From CAVRCA01 sp963719345 (GTDB lineage Bacteria > Pseudomonadota > Alphaproteobacteria > Acetobacterales > Acetobacteraceae): a DNA stretch of 64,000 bases. The stretch is taken from assembly GCA_963719345.1 (NCBI GenBank), contig CAVRCA010000001.1, positions 868,001-932,000 on the forward strand. Reading direction: 5' to 3'. Position numbers and translations under genes: made by a program. Below the pieces are notes generated by a model that was not told the origin of the DNA, did not search any database, and saw only the letters and a program-made list of their open reading frames with translations. Positions within the stretch are counted from its first letter, which is position 1. Every line of letters begins with the position of its first letter. Positions 8,812 through 19,589 of the stretch are shown here, in pieces.

Positions 8812-10160
8812 CAGAGGAGATCCCGAACGAACGCCGCGTCGATCAGGATCGGCGTGCTCTTGTACTCGTAGGGGGTTAGCGTCTGCCCGTCGGAGGCCCG
8901 AACGAAGCTGAGCGCATTTTTCTGCTCGACGCCGATCTGCACGAGGATATCGCGGTAGCGCTGGGCACTGGTAGCGATCGCGGTCTGGCAGGCATTGACC
9001 AGCGACCTTTCGTGCTCACGGACCTGCAGCAGCAGGTTGCGCTCGTCCTCAACGCCGCGCGAACGGCTCTTAGCGGCGTTCTGCTTCTCCCGGATCTGCT
9101 TGGCATAACGGGCGCGGATGCTGTCGATCTCCCGGTTGACCCGCGCCCGGCGGCGGTTGAAGCGAGCCCGCGCCGCCCGGCGCTCATGCGTCGCCTCCAT
9201 GTACTCGGGGTCGGCGTCATGGGCGGTGTAGGCGACGAACACGCCGACCGCCCAGGCGGCAAGGTTGGCGAGCAGGCTGATCAACACGTCACGCAACGGG
9301 TCGACATCGACCTGAGCCTCGGCGCCGAGCAGGTTCGGGCCGGAACTTGCGGCGACCGACCGCAGCGCGGCCGCATAGCGCGATCCCCCAGCGGCAGCGA
9401 GCACGAGCAGCAGGCCGAAGGTCGAGAAGGCGAACAGGCGCCAGTCGCCGAGCCGTTCGGCCGGAGTGCGATGGGCGCCGAAGCGGTGCGACCATTGCTT
9501 CAGCAAGGTGCCATGCCCGTGCGCCGCGAAGGCCAGCAGCAGTCCAAGGATCAACGTCGCACCCGCGGCGATCGCCGGGATCTGCATGAACAGGTAGAGC
9601 GTGTCGTAGTTGATCAGCCATTCCGCCACCCCGATGCAGCCGATCGCGAGGACGTAGGTCCAGTGATAGCCCCAGGTGGTGGCGAGGCGCTGGTTGTTCT
9701 CGGCGAAGCGCTCCTCATAGCGCGCCTCGGCGCGGTCATGCCGCTGCCTGATCTGCAGGTAGGCGGTGTCCGATTCGAGCCGTTCCTCGCGCTTCTCGAC
9801 TTCCACATCGCTGCGGCCCTGGAGTTCGCCGATCTCGGCGTCCAGCCGGTCGATCGCCTCGATGTTCTTGAGGTGCGGCACGAGCAGGCGATCGAACGGG
9901 GCGCGCACCTCCCGCCATTGGGCGAACAATGCGCGCGCGGGCTCGGTCAGATGGAGACGCATGCCGGCGCTCAGTCCGCGCTCGTCGATCGCGACACGGC
10001 CGAACGCCGCCTCTTCCGCCGCCCGCTCCTGGATGTCGCCCGGCGCCATGCCGCCTTCGACTGCGCGCGATGTCGGGAACATGATGGCGCGCTGGAACGC
10101 GGCTACGAGCGTGTCGGGGGCGGACGGGGACGGCTCCAATCGGACGGATCGCAGGGCCAT
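8811..10160 (-). CDS. Coiled-coil inner-membrane protein of the envelope cluster
   Basis: 449 residues. The N-terminal half is soluble and ends in a charged coiled coil (about 100-160). Four hydrophobic segments follow between about 165 and 320 (for example VLAIGCIGVAEWLINY, IPAIAAGATLILGLLLAFA, LFAFSTFGLLLVLAAAGG, LISLLANLAAWAVGVFVAY). A second long Arg/Glu-rich coiled coil (about 325-415) and a short tail complete it. The design suggests a membrane-anchored stalk or scaffold. It sits between an OmpA-type lipoprotein gene (5 bases upstream) and a secreted-protein gene (4-base overlap). Family not recognised. Confidence 0.75.
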   Translation of the reverse strand: MALRSVRLEPSPSAPDTLVAAFQRAIMFPTSRAVEGGMAPGDIQERAAEEAAFGRVAIDERGLSAGMRLHLTEPARALFAQWREVRAPFDRLLVPHLKNIEAIDRLDAEIGELQGRSDVEVEKREERLESDTAYLQIRQRHDRAEARYEERFAENNQRLATTWGYHWTYVLAIGCIGVAEWLINYDTLYLFMQIPAIAAGATLILGLLLAFAAHGHGTLLKQWSHRFGAHRTPAERLGDWRLFAFSTFGLLLVLAAAGGSRYAAALRSVAASSGPNLLGAEAQVDVDPLRDVLISLLANLAAWAVGVFVAYTAHDADPEYMEATHERRAARARFNRRRARVNREIDSIRARYAKQIREKQNAAKSRSRGVEDERNLLLQVREHERSLVNACQTAIATSAQRYRDILVQIGVEQKNALSFVRASDGQTLTPYEYKSTPILIDAAFVRDLL

Positions 10161-10165
10161 GATGG

Positions 10166-11092
10166 CTAGTAGCTCGTCGGGTCTGAGGGTTGTCGATAGG
10201 CGGGCAGCGGCTCGGCCGGGCGAGCGACCGGCGGCGGCTCGGCCGGAGCGGCGGGACGGAGACCCAGGCCGGGCTTCGGAACCGCCCGCCTTGCTACGGG
10301 TGCGGCGGTGCGCAGACCGGAGTTCTGGTCGGCCTCGGGGCGGCGTAGCGACAGGATGCCGACCTGCCCGAGAATCGCGGCATCGTCCGGCGAGGCCGGC
10401 CGGCGGACCGGTTTGAGGATCTCGGCGGCGCCGGCGGCTGGGGAGCCGCGGTCGCGGACGACGGCAAGGTTGGCCTGCTCGGAACTCGAAATCATGAACT
10501 CGACCCGGCGATTGCGCGCCCGCCCCTCCTCGGTCCGGTTGGACGCGATTGGCTGCCCTTTCCCGATCGCCACCGTGCTCAGCTGGCTGGGATCAAGGCC
10601 CCGATCGATCAGCCGACTCATGATGGTCGCGGCGCGACGACGCGACAGGTCGACGTTGTAGGCGTCACTCCCGACCGCGTCGGTGTGACCGAGGATCGTC
10701 AGGGCGGCGCGCGGGCCGCGGCCTCGCATCTCCGCGGCGATCCGGTCGAGGATGGGCTGCGCTCCTGGCAAGGGCGTGTCCTGGTCGAAGCCGAAGAAGG
10801 CCCGTTCGTCGAATACTTCATCAAGCACGGGAACAGGCTGGTCCAGACCGGGAGCCGACCCAGGCGACGCGGTCAGTTGCTCAACTCGGCTGGCCGACGC
10901 GCCCATCGCGGTCCGATTCTCGTCCGCCAGGTTAGCCGGCCGGCTCGCAACGCCCGGATAGTACAATGCGCCCGGTTGTGCGCAGCCCGACATCGCCAGC
11001 GCCGTTATCAGTGCCGCCCGACGCCCCCCGGTCCAGATCGGCCCACGCCCCTGTCGTCGCTGGATTGAGTGAAACAAGCCATCTTCCGTCAC
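10166..11092 (-). CDS. OmpA-family peptidoglycan-binding lipoprotein
   Basis: About 308 residues. A lipobox-like segment (ALAMSGC, about residues 32-38) follows a basic, hydrophobic leader. The OmpA C-terminal domain is clear: TILGHTDAVGSDAYNVDLSR then RRAATIMSRL, and GQPIASNRTEEGRARNRRVE. These residues bind the diaminopimelate of peptidoglycan. A proline-rich tail of about 100 residues follows, which is unusual since OmpA domains are normally terminal. The GTG at 11092 lacks a ribosome site; a TTG at 11077 preceded by GGAAG is a credible alternative. It is the first gene of the three- to four-gene envelope cluster and starts 12 bases after a tRNA gene. Confidence 0.85.
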   Translation of the reverse strand: MTEDGLFHSIQRRQGRGPIWTGGRRAALITALAMSGCAQPGALYYPGVASRPANLADENRTAMGASASRVEQLTASPGSAPGLDQPVPVLDEVFDERAFFGFDQDTPLPGAQPILDRIAAEMRGRGPRAALTILGHTDAVGSDAYNVDLSRRRAATIMSRLIDRGLDPSQLSTVAIGKGQPIASNRTEEGRARNRRVEFMISSSEQANLAVVRDRGSPAAGAAEILKPVRRPASPDDAAILGQVGILSLRRPEADQNSGLRTAAPVARRAVPKPGLGLRPAAPAEPPPVARPAEPLPAYRQPSDPTSY

Positions 11093-11104
11093 GCAGGCGC
11101 GCGC

Positions 11105-11179
<75 letters not shown>

Positions 11180-11252
11180 AGCAGGCCGGATATACTGCCC
11201 GGCACGGGGAGCGGCAACATGCTGCTCCAAGCGCCCAGCCTCACAGCCAGTC

Positions 11253-11840
11253 TCAGAGCAGCAGGCAGGTCTCGTCGAAGTCGAACCGCGGCCCTTTGGG
11301 CCGCACGCCGGCGTCGACGCCGTGCCCAAGATTGACGAGGAAATTCGACTTCCAGCCCCGATCATCCAGGAACGCGGCATCCACCTTGGCATTGTCGAAG
11401 CCGGACATCGCGCCGCAATCAAGTCCCAGCGCACGGGCCGCCATGATCAGGTAGGCGCCCTGCAGCGTCCCGTTGCGGAACGCGGTGGCCTCCGCCAGCG
11501 CCTCGTTGTCGGCGTACCAGGCCCGCGCGTCGGTGTGCGGAAACAGCCGGGGCAGGAAGTCATAGAACCGCGGATCGTAGGCCACGACCACCACGACCGG
11601 CGCCGTCATCGTCTTTTCGGTGTTGCCGGCGGACAGCGCCGGCCGCAGCCGCTCCTTGGCCTCCTTCGTGCGCAGGAACAGGAACCGGCCCGGCGAGCAG
11701 TTGGCCGAGGTCGGCCCCTGCTTCAGCACGTCATGGAGCCGGTGCAGCATCTCGTCAGAGACCGGCTCATCGCTCCAGCTGTTGTGGGTCCGGGCGGCGA
11801 GGAACAGGGCGTCGAGGCAGACCTGGTCGATCGCCGGCAT
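11253..11840 (-). CDS. rutE: Malonic semialdehyde reductase RutE-type nitroreductase
   Basis: 195 residues, FMN-dependent nitroreductase fold. Typical stretches are FLAARTHNSWSDEPVSDEML, KQGPTSANCSPGRFLFLRT, and LQGAYLIMAARALGLDCGAM-SGFDN near the C-terminus, which match RutE/HadB proteins that reduce malonic semialdehyde to 3-hydroxypropionate in uracil catabolism. No other rut genes are nearby, so a general nitroreductase or other enal reductase role is possible. It follows the NifU-type gene by one base on the same strand, suggesting co-transcription. Confidence 0.85.
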   Translation of the reverse strand: MPAIDQVCLDALFLAARTHNSWSDEPVSDEMLHRLHDVLKQGPTSANCSPGRFLFLRTKEAKERLRPALSAGNTEKTMTAPVVVVVAYDPRFYDFLPRLFPHTDARAWYADNEALAEATAFRNGTLQGAYLIMAARALGLDCGAMSGFDNAKVDAAFLDDRGWKSNFLVNLGHGVDAGVRPKGPRFDFDETCLLL

Positions 11841-11841
11841 G

Positions 11842-12408
11842 TCAGAACTCGACCTGCTCGACCGCCATCACCTCCGGCACATAGTGGCGGAGCATGTTCT
11901 CGATGCCGTGCTTCAAGGTCGCGGTCGAGGATGGGCAGCCGCTGCAGGCACCCTGCATGTGCAACCGGACGACCCCGTCGCGGAAGCCGCGAAACACGAT
12001 GTCGCCGCCATCGCCGGCCACCGCCGGGCGCACCCGGGTGTCGAGCAGTTCCTTGATCTGGGAGACGACCTCCGCGTCCTCCGGCAGCACGTCCTCCTCA
12101 TCCTCGACGGAACCGGTATCGCTGCCGCTGACAACCGGCCGGCCGGAGACGAAATGCTCCATGATGGCGCCGAGGACCTGCGGTTTGAGCGTCTGCCATT
12201 CCACCCCGTCCGCCTTCGTCACGGTGACGAAGTCGCCGCCCAGGAACACGCGCGCCACCCCGTCGAGGTCGAACAGCGCCGACGCCAACGGCGAGCGGGC
12301 GGCCGAGGCCGGGCCGGCAAAATCCGCCGTGGACAGTCCCATGACCTCGCGGCCCGGCAGGAACTTCAACGTGGCAGGATTGGGCGTGCCTTCGGTTTCG
12401 ATGAACAT
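11842..12408 (-). CDS. NifU-type iron-sulfur scaffold/carrier protein
   Basis: 188 residues with the two-domain Nfu layout: an N-terminal Nfu_N domain beginning MFIETEGTPNPATLKFLPGR and a C-terminal NifU domain with GDGGDIVF and the cluster-binding Cys155-x-x-Cys158 in QGACSGCPSS. Proteins of this class carry 4Fe-4S clusters to target apoproteins. A serine/acidic linker joins the domains. Start is the ATG at 12408. It is probably co-transcribed with the nitroreductase gene downstream. Confidence 0.92.
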   Translation of the reverse strand: MFIETEGTPNPATLKFLPGREVMGLSTADFAGPASAARSPLASALFDLDGVARVFLGGDFVTVTKADGVEWQTLKPQVLGAIMEHFVSGRPVVSGSDTGSVEDEEDVLPEDAEVVSQIKELLDTRVRPAVAGDGGDIVFRGFRDGVVRLHMQGACSGCPSSTATLKHGIENMLRHYVPEVMAVEQVEF

Positions 12409-12523
12409 GCAGGATACCCCGGCTCGAGATTGCGCTGTCCCATGAAAGCGGACCGCGCCGGTCCACTCAGGGCTTTGGGCTACATCGGCAGAATCAGGGG
12501 CGATGGCAAGGGGTAGTCGCCGG

Positions 12524-13351
12524 TCAGTTCAGCCGCGCGCGCAACTCATCCATCGCCGCGCGGACACGGTCCGCGGCATCGCCCCGGGGCACCAGTTCGA
12601 GGAACCGCTCGAAGCAGCGCAGGGCGGCCCCCACTTGGTCGAGCCGCTGGTTCATCAGCGCGGTCTCTCGCCACAGCGCCGCCTGGTCAGGGGCGAAGCG
12701 CAGCATGTCCTCCGCGCTGGCGAGCGCCCCGCGGAGATCGCCGGCCCGCAGGCGGCGGACCTTGATGTTGTTCTGCAAGCGTAGCAGCACCGCCCGCGCG
12801 CTCATCGGCTGCAGGATGCCGGGGCGGAGTTCCGCCGCGTCGCCCTCGATCCTTTTGAGCAGGGCGCGCAGGGCGCGAGCGTCGAGTGCGGCGCCCCCGT
12901 CGAAGACGTCGAGCACCGCCTTCGTCCCCTTCCCCTCGAGCGAGATCAGGAAGTGGCCGGGGAAGTCGACCCCGTGCGCGCCCCAGCCCGCCGCCCGCGC
13001 GCAATGCAACCAGAGCACGCCGAGCGCGACCGGCAGCCCGCGCCGGCGCTCGATCACGCGGATCAGGTTGGCGTTGGCGAGATCGTCGTACGACTGCACA
13101 TCGCCACGATATCCGTGCCGTTCCGCCAGCAGATGCGCCAACACCTCCCCGCGGGCCGGCAGACCGCCTTGCGCGACTTCGACGGCTAGCCCGACCGCCT
13201 CGCGGGCCAGTTCGGAAAGATGATCGCCGGCCGCCCGCCAATCGGCCTCCGGCGCGTCGATGCGGGCCAATTGCAGCGCGGCGCCGGCAATGTCGATCTC
13301 GGTGTCGGGCAGCAGGCCGATGGCGTCCAGCGCGCCCCTCGGGTCACTCAT
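12524..13351 (-). CDS. SirB1-family transglutaminase-like/TPR protein
   Basis: 275 residues. The N-terminal part carries the SirB1 transglutaminase-like core: SYDDLANANLIRVIERRRGL-PVALGVLWLHCARAAGW, then GVDFPGHFLISLEG. The C-terminal third is a TPR-like helical region (LRAGDLRGALASAEDMLRFA, VGAALRCFERFLELVP). Family members are widespread and poorly characterised. Flanks of about 110 bases on each side contain no gene that I can see. Confidence 0.85.
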   Translation of the reverse strand: MSDPRGALDAIGLLPDTEIDIAGAALQLARIDAPEADWRAAGDHLSELAREAVGLAVEVAQGGLPARGEVLAHLLAERHGYRGDVQSYDDLANANLIRVIERRRGLPVALGVLWLHCARAAGWGAHGVDFPGHFLISLEGKGTKAVLDVFDGGAALDARALRALLKRIEGDAAELRPGILQPMSARAVLLRLQNNIKVRRLRAGDLRGALASAEDMLRFAPDQAALWRETALMNQRLDQVGAALRCFERFLELVPRGDAADRVRAAMDELRARLN

Positions 13352-13461
13352 CGCGGATCACTCATGGCGGCAGTTCCGTCAGGCTGACCCGATGGTGGGA
13401 CCGCCGGCGCCCGGCCGCAAGGCGGGCGCAACCGCCCACCTGCGACGCCGAGCGTGACCGG

Positions 13462-15297
<1,836 letters not shown>

Positions 15298-15361
15298 GGG
15301 GGAAATCTCCTCTCGCGCCGCCGGCTCTGATGCGGCTGACGGGAGGATGGTCTTGTCCCCT

Positions 15362-15470
15362 TCTCCCGTCCCTCCGCCGGCATGACCCGGTTCAGGTTCG
15401 TAAGGGTCACCGCGCTGCCGTCGCTCGGCCTGGCGGTATCTCAGCCCCCTGTCGGGACACCCCTCGGATG
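15362..15470 (-). promoter_or_regulatory. TPP riboswitch (THI element) in the thiC leader
   Basis: On the minus strand the leader contains the two hallmark blocks: GGGGGCTGAGATACC (pyrimidine-sensing side) and ACCCTTACGAACCTGAACC-GGGTCATGCCGGCGGAGGGA, the conserved P4-P5/J2-4 side ending in GCGGAGGGA. GAGGGGTGTCCC opens the P1 side. It sits about 65 bases upstream of the thiC ATG, so it most likely controls translation initiation or transcription of thiC in response to TPP. Confidence 0.95.
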
Positions 15471-15518
15471 CCGACACCATGAGCCGTTTGTCTTCAGGCT
15501 GTCAAACCGCTGAACCGG

Positions 15519-15956
15519 TCACTCGGGCAGGAATGCGTCCGACATCACCTGCGCCTCAGTCCACGGACAAGTAGGAGGAAAGGCCGCAGCACCGAGCCCG
15601 GTCTCCTTCTGAGCACCAAGCATCGCAAACCGGTACGCCCGATGAACAGCATCGGGAAGTTCGCCCCTCAGGCTTGGATTGTCGTCCAGGTGCGCAGTCA
15701 GTCGAGCGCGCTGCTCGCGGGCCGTGAGGCGCCAGCTATCGCCTCGAAACGCGGGCTGCACCTGCCATCTGAGGAGATGCCGGAGGAGCACCGCCAAACG
15801 ATCGACCAGTTCGCGCTTCTCGCTGCGGCCCATGCCCTCGATTTCGTCGGCGATGTTCGAGAGGTCCGCTTCGGACAGCCGGCCCGCGCGCAGCAGGCCG
15901 GCCTGTTTCATCGCCCAGGCGTAGAAGTCACGGTCGTAGTCACTGACGTCGGACAT
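15519..15956 (-). CDS. DUF29-family protein
   Basis: 145 residues, mostly helical. The N-terminal YDRDFYAWAMKQAGLLRAGR, then LSNIADEIEGMGRSEKRELV and LAVLLRHLLRWQVQP, is the DUF29 signature. The biochemical role of the family is unknown. It is frequent in cyanobacteria and proteobacteria and often multi-copy. No operon partner is visible here. Confidence 0.88.
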   Translation of the reverse strand: MSDVSDYDRDFYAWAMKQAGLLRAGRLSEADLSNIADEIEGMGRSEKRELVDRLAVLLRHLLRWQVQPAFRGDSWRLTAREQRARLTAHLDDNPSLRGELPDAVHRAYRFAMLGAQKETGLGAAAFPPTCPWTEAQVMSDAFLPE

Positions 15957-16007
15957 ACTATCAAATTCCGCGCTCGAGGCGGACAGCCCGTCCCGGCGCG
16001 CGTCGAA

Positions 16008-16406
16008 CTAGCCCATGCCTTCGACGGAATCCGGCGTAATCTCGTACATCACCCGCTCCTCGCCGGGCTGGCCGAACGGGTATTTGTCCTTGCCGAGATA
16101 TTTTTTTGCGAGGCCGTCGATATGCGCCTCGGCGCCGTCCTCGGTCTCGCGCGAGACAGTGCCGCGCACCTGCACGTAGCGATAGGCGTTGTCGGGGTCC
16201 ATGATCGACAGCGCCACCTTCGAGCCCTGGTGCATGTTGCGGGCCTTCACCCGCCCCTTGGCCGTGTTCACCCGGACGTGCTGGCCGTCGTGATCGAACC
16301 AGACCGGCGTCACCTGCGGCGAGCCGTCCGGCATCACCGTCGCGAGGTTGGCATAGGCCTTATTGTTCTGCATCAGATCACGGTATTTTTCGGGGATCTC
16401 AGCCAT
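16008..16406 (-). CDS. PPOX-class split-barrel flavin/F420-dependent oxidoreductase
   Basis: 132 residues from ATG 16406, which has AGGAG ten bases upstream; the longer frame to 16451 lacks one. The split beta-barrel pattern is clear: YANLATVMPDGSPQVTPVWF, HVRVNTAKGRVKARNM, KVALSIMDPDNAYRYVQVRG. Relatives bind FMN, F420 or heme/biliverdin and reduce small substrates. It lies just upstream of the HIT/his operon on the same strand with 97 bases between; linkage is uncertain. Confidence 0.88.
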   Translation of the reverse strand: MAEIPEKYRDLMQNNKAYANLATVMPDGSPQVTPVWFDHDGQHVRVNTAKGRVKARNMHQGSKVALSIMDPDNAYRYVQVRGTVSRETEDGAEAHIDGLAKKYLGKDKYPFGQPGEERVMYEITPDSVEGMG

Positions 16407-16500
16407 CGCGATGCTCCTGCGGGTCTGGGTTCCGGTTGCCCGGTCAGTCACTCAGTCCACGAGACCTAGGCCGTGCCCGCCGGTTTACAACGCGCCGCGG

Positions 16501-16890
16501 TCAGGCCTGCGGAGACCGATCCACCATCCGGCCAAGTGGGCGACCACCGAACAAGTGGACGTGAAAGTGGCTGACTTCCTGGCCGCCGTGCCCGCCCATG
16601 TTGGCGAGCAGCCGATAGCCGGGTTCCTCCAGGCCGAGCGACTTCGCTATGTGGCCAACCGCGCGGACGAAGCCGGCGACCTCCTCGGCGCTTGCGGATG
16701 CGCTGAAATCAGCGAATGAGCAGTAGCGCCCCTTCGGGATAACCAGGACGTGAACCGGCGCCTGCGGGGCGATGTCGTGGAACGCGAGTGCCCACTCGTC
16801 CTCGTAGACGGTGCGGTTCGGGATCTCGCCACGCAGGATCCTTGCGAACACGTTGCCCTCGTCGTACGGCGGCAGCCCCGTGACCCCCAT
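16501..16890 (-). CDS. HIT-family nucleotide hydrolase (HinT type)
   Basis: 129 residues. The histidine triad is His108-Phe-His110-Val-His112 in SHFHVHLFGG, where His110 would be the nucleophile-bearing catalytic residue of the family. PVHVLVIPKGRY precedes it as in purine nucleoside phosphoramidase HinT. The gene begins 10 bases after hisE. A HIT gene at the end of a his operon is a recurrent alphaproteobacterial arrangement. Confidence 0.93.
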   Translation of the reverse strand: MGVTGLPPYDEGNVFARILRGEIPNRTVYEDEWALAFHDIAPQAPVHVLVIPKGRYCSFADFSASASAEEVAGFVRAVGHIAKSLGLEEPGYRLLANMGGHGGQEVSHFHVHLFGGRPLGRMVDRSPQA

Positions 16891-16900
16891 CGTCGAACTC

Positions 16901-17395
16901 CTACGGTATTTTCGTCGTCGCGACGCCGCTCTCAACGGGGAGCGTTTTGGCGCGCGAGGCCTTCTCGGCGACGCCGCTGATGCCCTCGCGGCGCTTCAAC
17001 TCCGCCCAGACCTCGTCTGGCTGGATGCCCGCATCCACCCAGAGCAAGATGAGGTGATACAGCACGTCGGCGCTTTCGGCGATGATCGCATCGTGGTTGC
17101 CGGCCACCGCCTCGATCAGGCATTCGACCGCCTCCTCCCCGAACTTCTGGGCGACCTTCGGGGTTCCCCGGGAGAGCAGACGGGCCGAATGGCTTACCGC
17201 AGGATCGGCGTTCCGGCGGCTCATTACTACGGTCCAGATCCGGTCAAGCACGGCCGCACCCGGTCCGAGCGCCAGGGGCGGCAGCGGGCGGGACATCTCG
17301 CCCGTCTGCTTGGGCGAGGATCGCTTGCGCCGCGGCTTGGCCTCCCCGCGCTCGGCACGCGCCGGCCGCTTCGTCTTCTTGGTCGATTTCGCCAT
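16901..17395 (-). CDS. hisE: Phosphoribosyl-ATP diphosphatase
   Basis: HisE removes pyrophosphate from phosphoribosyl-ATP in the second step of histidine synthesis. The MazG-like core is intact: KFGEEAVECLIEAVAGNHD and ESADVLYHLILLW, with the metal-binding Glu-x-x-Glu pattern. The product from ATG 17395 has 164 residues because of a Lys/Arg-rich N-terminal extension of about 33 residues (KSTKKTKRPARAERGEAK). An internal Met34 would give 131 residues, closer to the usual size. The gene follows hisF by 8 bases. Confidence 0.93.
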   Translation of the reverse strand: MAKSTKKTKRPARAERGEAKPRRKRSSPKQTGEMSRPLPPLALGPGAAVLDRIWTVVMSRRNADPAVSHSARLLSRGTPKVAQKFGEEAVECLIEAVAGNHDAIIAESADVLYHLILLWVDAGIQPDEVWAELKRREGISGVAEKASRAKTLPVESGVATTKIP

Positions 17396-17403
17396 CGCCG
17401 CCT

Positions 17404-18171
17404 CTAGGTCGCCCGCGGGCTCGGGCGTACAGGAAGATTGGCGGCCTGGAGGGCGGCCTTCACTTGCCCCACGGTCAATTCGCCGAAATGGAACACGCTG
17501 GCCGCCAGCAGGCCGGTGGCGCCGGCTTCGGCTCCCTCGACGAAATGCGCCGGCGACCCTACCCCGCCGGACGCGATGACCGGCAGGCGCACGGCAGCGC
17601 AAACGGCCCGCAGCAGCGCGAGGTCGAACCCGATCCCGGTGCCGTCGCGATCCATGCTGGTCAACAGGATCTCGCCGGCGCCCAGGGCCGCGACCCGGCG
17701 GCACCAGTCGATCACGTCGATCCCGGTGCCGCGCCGGCCGCCGTGCGTGAACACCTCCCAGCCGTCGCCGCTGCGCTTGGCGTCCACCGCGACCACGACG
17801 CACTGGCTGCCGAATTTTTCCGCCGCTTCGCGGACCAGTTCGGGACGGGCGATCGCGGCCGAGTTGACGCTGCACTTGTCGGCGCCCGCGAGCAGCAGCC
17901 GGCGCATGTCGTCGACGGCGCGGATGCCGCCGCCGACCGTGAACGGGAGAAACACCCGTGCCGCCGTGCGCGCCACCACGTCCACAATGGTGTTGCGGTT
18001 CTCGTGGCTCGCGGTGATGTCGAGGAAGCAGAGTTCATCCGCGCCGGCTGCGTCGTACAGCTGCGCCTGCTCCACGGGGTCGCCCGCGTCGCGCAGGGCG
18101 ACGAAGTTCACGCCTTTCACGACGCGACCGTCCTTGACGTCCAGGCAGGGAATGACTCGCAGCTTGAGCAC
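17404..18171 (-). CDS. hisF: Imidazole glycerol phosphate synthase cyclase subunit
   Basis: 255-residue TIM barrel starting at GTG 18171 (VLKLRVIPCLDVKDGRVVKG), which contains the catalytic Asp of CLDVKDG. The phosphate-binding loops read TVGGGIRAVDDMR and IASGGVGSPAHFVEG. HisF takes ammonia from HisH and forms imidazole glycerol phosphate and AICAR. The gene is intact, unlike its partner hisH. It lies 82 bases after hisA and 8 before hisE. Confidence 0.97.
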   Translation of the reverse strand: MLKLRVIPCLDVKDGRVVKGVNFVALRDAGDPVEQAQLYDAAGADELCFLDITASHENRNTIVDVVARTAARVFLPFTVGGGIRAVDDMRRLLLAGADKCSVNSAAIARPELVREAAEKFGSQCVVVAVDAKRSGDGWEVFTHGGRRGTGIDVIDWCRRVAALGAGEILLTSMDRDGTGIGFDLALLRAVCAAVRLPVIASGGVGSPAHFVEGAEAGATGLLAASVFHFGELTVGQVKAALQAANLPVRPSPRAT

Positions 18172-18253
18172 GGGCTTGACCTCCCGTTCGCTATAGAACG
18201 ACGGAGCCGTGGTCGCGCAAGTCGTATGATGCGCTCGGAACGTGGGCGGGCCG

Positions 18254-19011
18254 CTAGCCTAGCGGTTTGGCCGACAGCAGGGCGAGTGCCGCCGCGGGAT
18301 CGACCCGGCCGTCGTACAACGCTCGCCCGACGATCACGCCCTCGACAATCCCGCGATCAATCCGGTCCACGGCAGCCCGAAGCGCACCGAGATCAGCCAG
18401 ACTGCCCACCCCGCCGCTGGCGATCACCGGCGTGGTAAGGCGGGTGGCGAGGTTGACGGTCTCGGCCACATTGAGGCCGCCGAGCATGCCGTCGCGTGAA
18501 ATGTCGGTGTAGACGATTGCCGCCACGCCGGCGTCCTCGAAGCGCAGCGCGAGCTCGGGGGCTCGCATGCTCGAGGTCTCGGCCCAGCCCTCGGTCGCCA
18601 CGAAGCCGTCGCGCGCGTCGATGCCAACAACAATGCGGTCGGGGAAGGCGCGGCACGCCTCCCGCACCAGAGCAGGCTTCTTCAACGCCGCGCTGCCGAG
18701 GATCACGCGGCGGACGCCCTCACGCAGCCAGCCTTCGATGCCGGGCAGGTCGCGCAGGCCGCCGCCCAATTGCACCGGCACGTCGACCGCCCGGAGGATC
18801 GCCGCCACCGCCGCGCGGTTCACCGTTCGGCCGGCAAAGGCGCCGTTCAGGTCGACGACGTGGAGCCAATGGAACCCCGCTTCCTGCCAGGCTCGCGCCT
18901 GTGCCCCGGGATCCTCCGATACACGGTCGCGTCCGTCATCTCGCCCCGGCGCAGTCGAACGCAGGCGCCGTCCTTGAGGTCGATCGCCGGATAGAGCGTC
19001 AGTGCCGGCAT
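18254..19011 (-). CDS. hisA: Phosphoribosylformimino-AICAR ribotide isomerase (one frameshift)
   Basis: HisA is the (beta/alpha)8 isomerase between HisI and HisF/H. The N-terminus (MPALTLYPAIDLKDGACVRL, ATG 19011) and the rest (VDLNGAFAGRTVNRAAVAAI, QLGGGLRDLPGIEGWL, VYTDISRDGMLGG, IASGGVGSLADL) are in different frames. The break is near 18921, in the sequence coding TVY-SEDPGAQA: adding one T restores a standard product. All catalytic landmarks are present, so a single-base deletion or a sequence error is the simplest reading. The ATG overlaps the stop of the acetyltransferase gene by one base. Confidence 0.92.
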
Positions 19012-19589
19012 TACCCCTTGCGCTCGCGCGGGCGCAGCAGCTTGTAGTAGAATAGACCGGCGACGGTCTGGCCGCCGACACGGGCGTAATGCGGATGCGA
19101 TCCCCATCGCTCGTAGCCGAGTGACTCGTAGAGCCGGATCGCAACCTGCTGGGTTTCCCGCACGTCGAGGTTCAGCACCTGGTAGCCGAGCGCCCGTGCG
19201 CCCTCCTCGACGCGGATCGTGAGCAGGCGTGCCAAGCCGTGCTCGCGTGCGTAGGGGGCGATGAACGAGTGCATCAGCGTGGCGGCAAACGCCTGCGCCT
19301 CGTTGTTGCGCGGCGGCCGCACGAGCTGCGCCGACCCGACCACCGTGCCGTTCAGCCGGGCGACGAACAGCTCCCGCTCGGGGACCAGCAACACGCCGCG
19401 AAAATAGCTTTCGAGTGCGAGGCGGCCCGGCGGATTGACCCAGCCGAACCCACCGCCCTCCAGGATTGCCGAGTGCGCCGCCTCGCAGAGCGCGTTGAGG
19501 TCATCGTCCGACAGCGTCGAAGCGCGATCCACCGAGCGGACCGACAGCGGCGGCGCCGAATTGTCCGACACGTCCGCCTGCGCGGTCAT
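19011..19589 (-). CDS. GNAT-family N-acetyltransferase inside the his operon
   Basis: 192 residues with a GNAT core: LFVARLNGTVVGSAQLVRP, FIAPYAREHGLARLLTIRVE and LNLDVRETQQVAIRLYESLG-YERWG, the acetyl-CoA-binding and product-strand motifs. Its ATG overlaps the hisH stop (ATGA) and its stop touches the hisA ATG, so it is translated as part of the operon. The acceptor substrate is unknown. The tight embedding suggests a role connected to histidine synthesis or simply co-expression. Confidence 0.88.
   Translation of the reverse strand: MTAQADVSDNSAPPLSVRSVDRASTLSDDDLNALCEAAHSAILEGGGFGWVNPPGRLALESYFRGVLLVPERELFVARLNGTVVGSAQLVRPPRNNEAQAFAATLMHSFIAPYAREHGLARLLTIRVEEGARALGYQVLNLDVRETQQVAIRLYESLGYERWGSHPHYARVGGQTVAGLFYYKLLRPRERKG

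Noticed and set aside
15298..15480. N-terminal extension of ThiC to base 15480
   Set aside because: This stretch is the TPP riboswitch and its translation bears no resemblance to ThiC.
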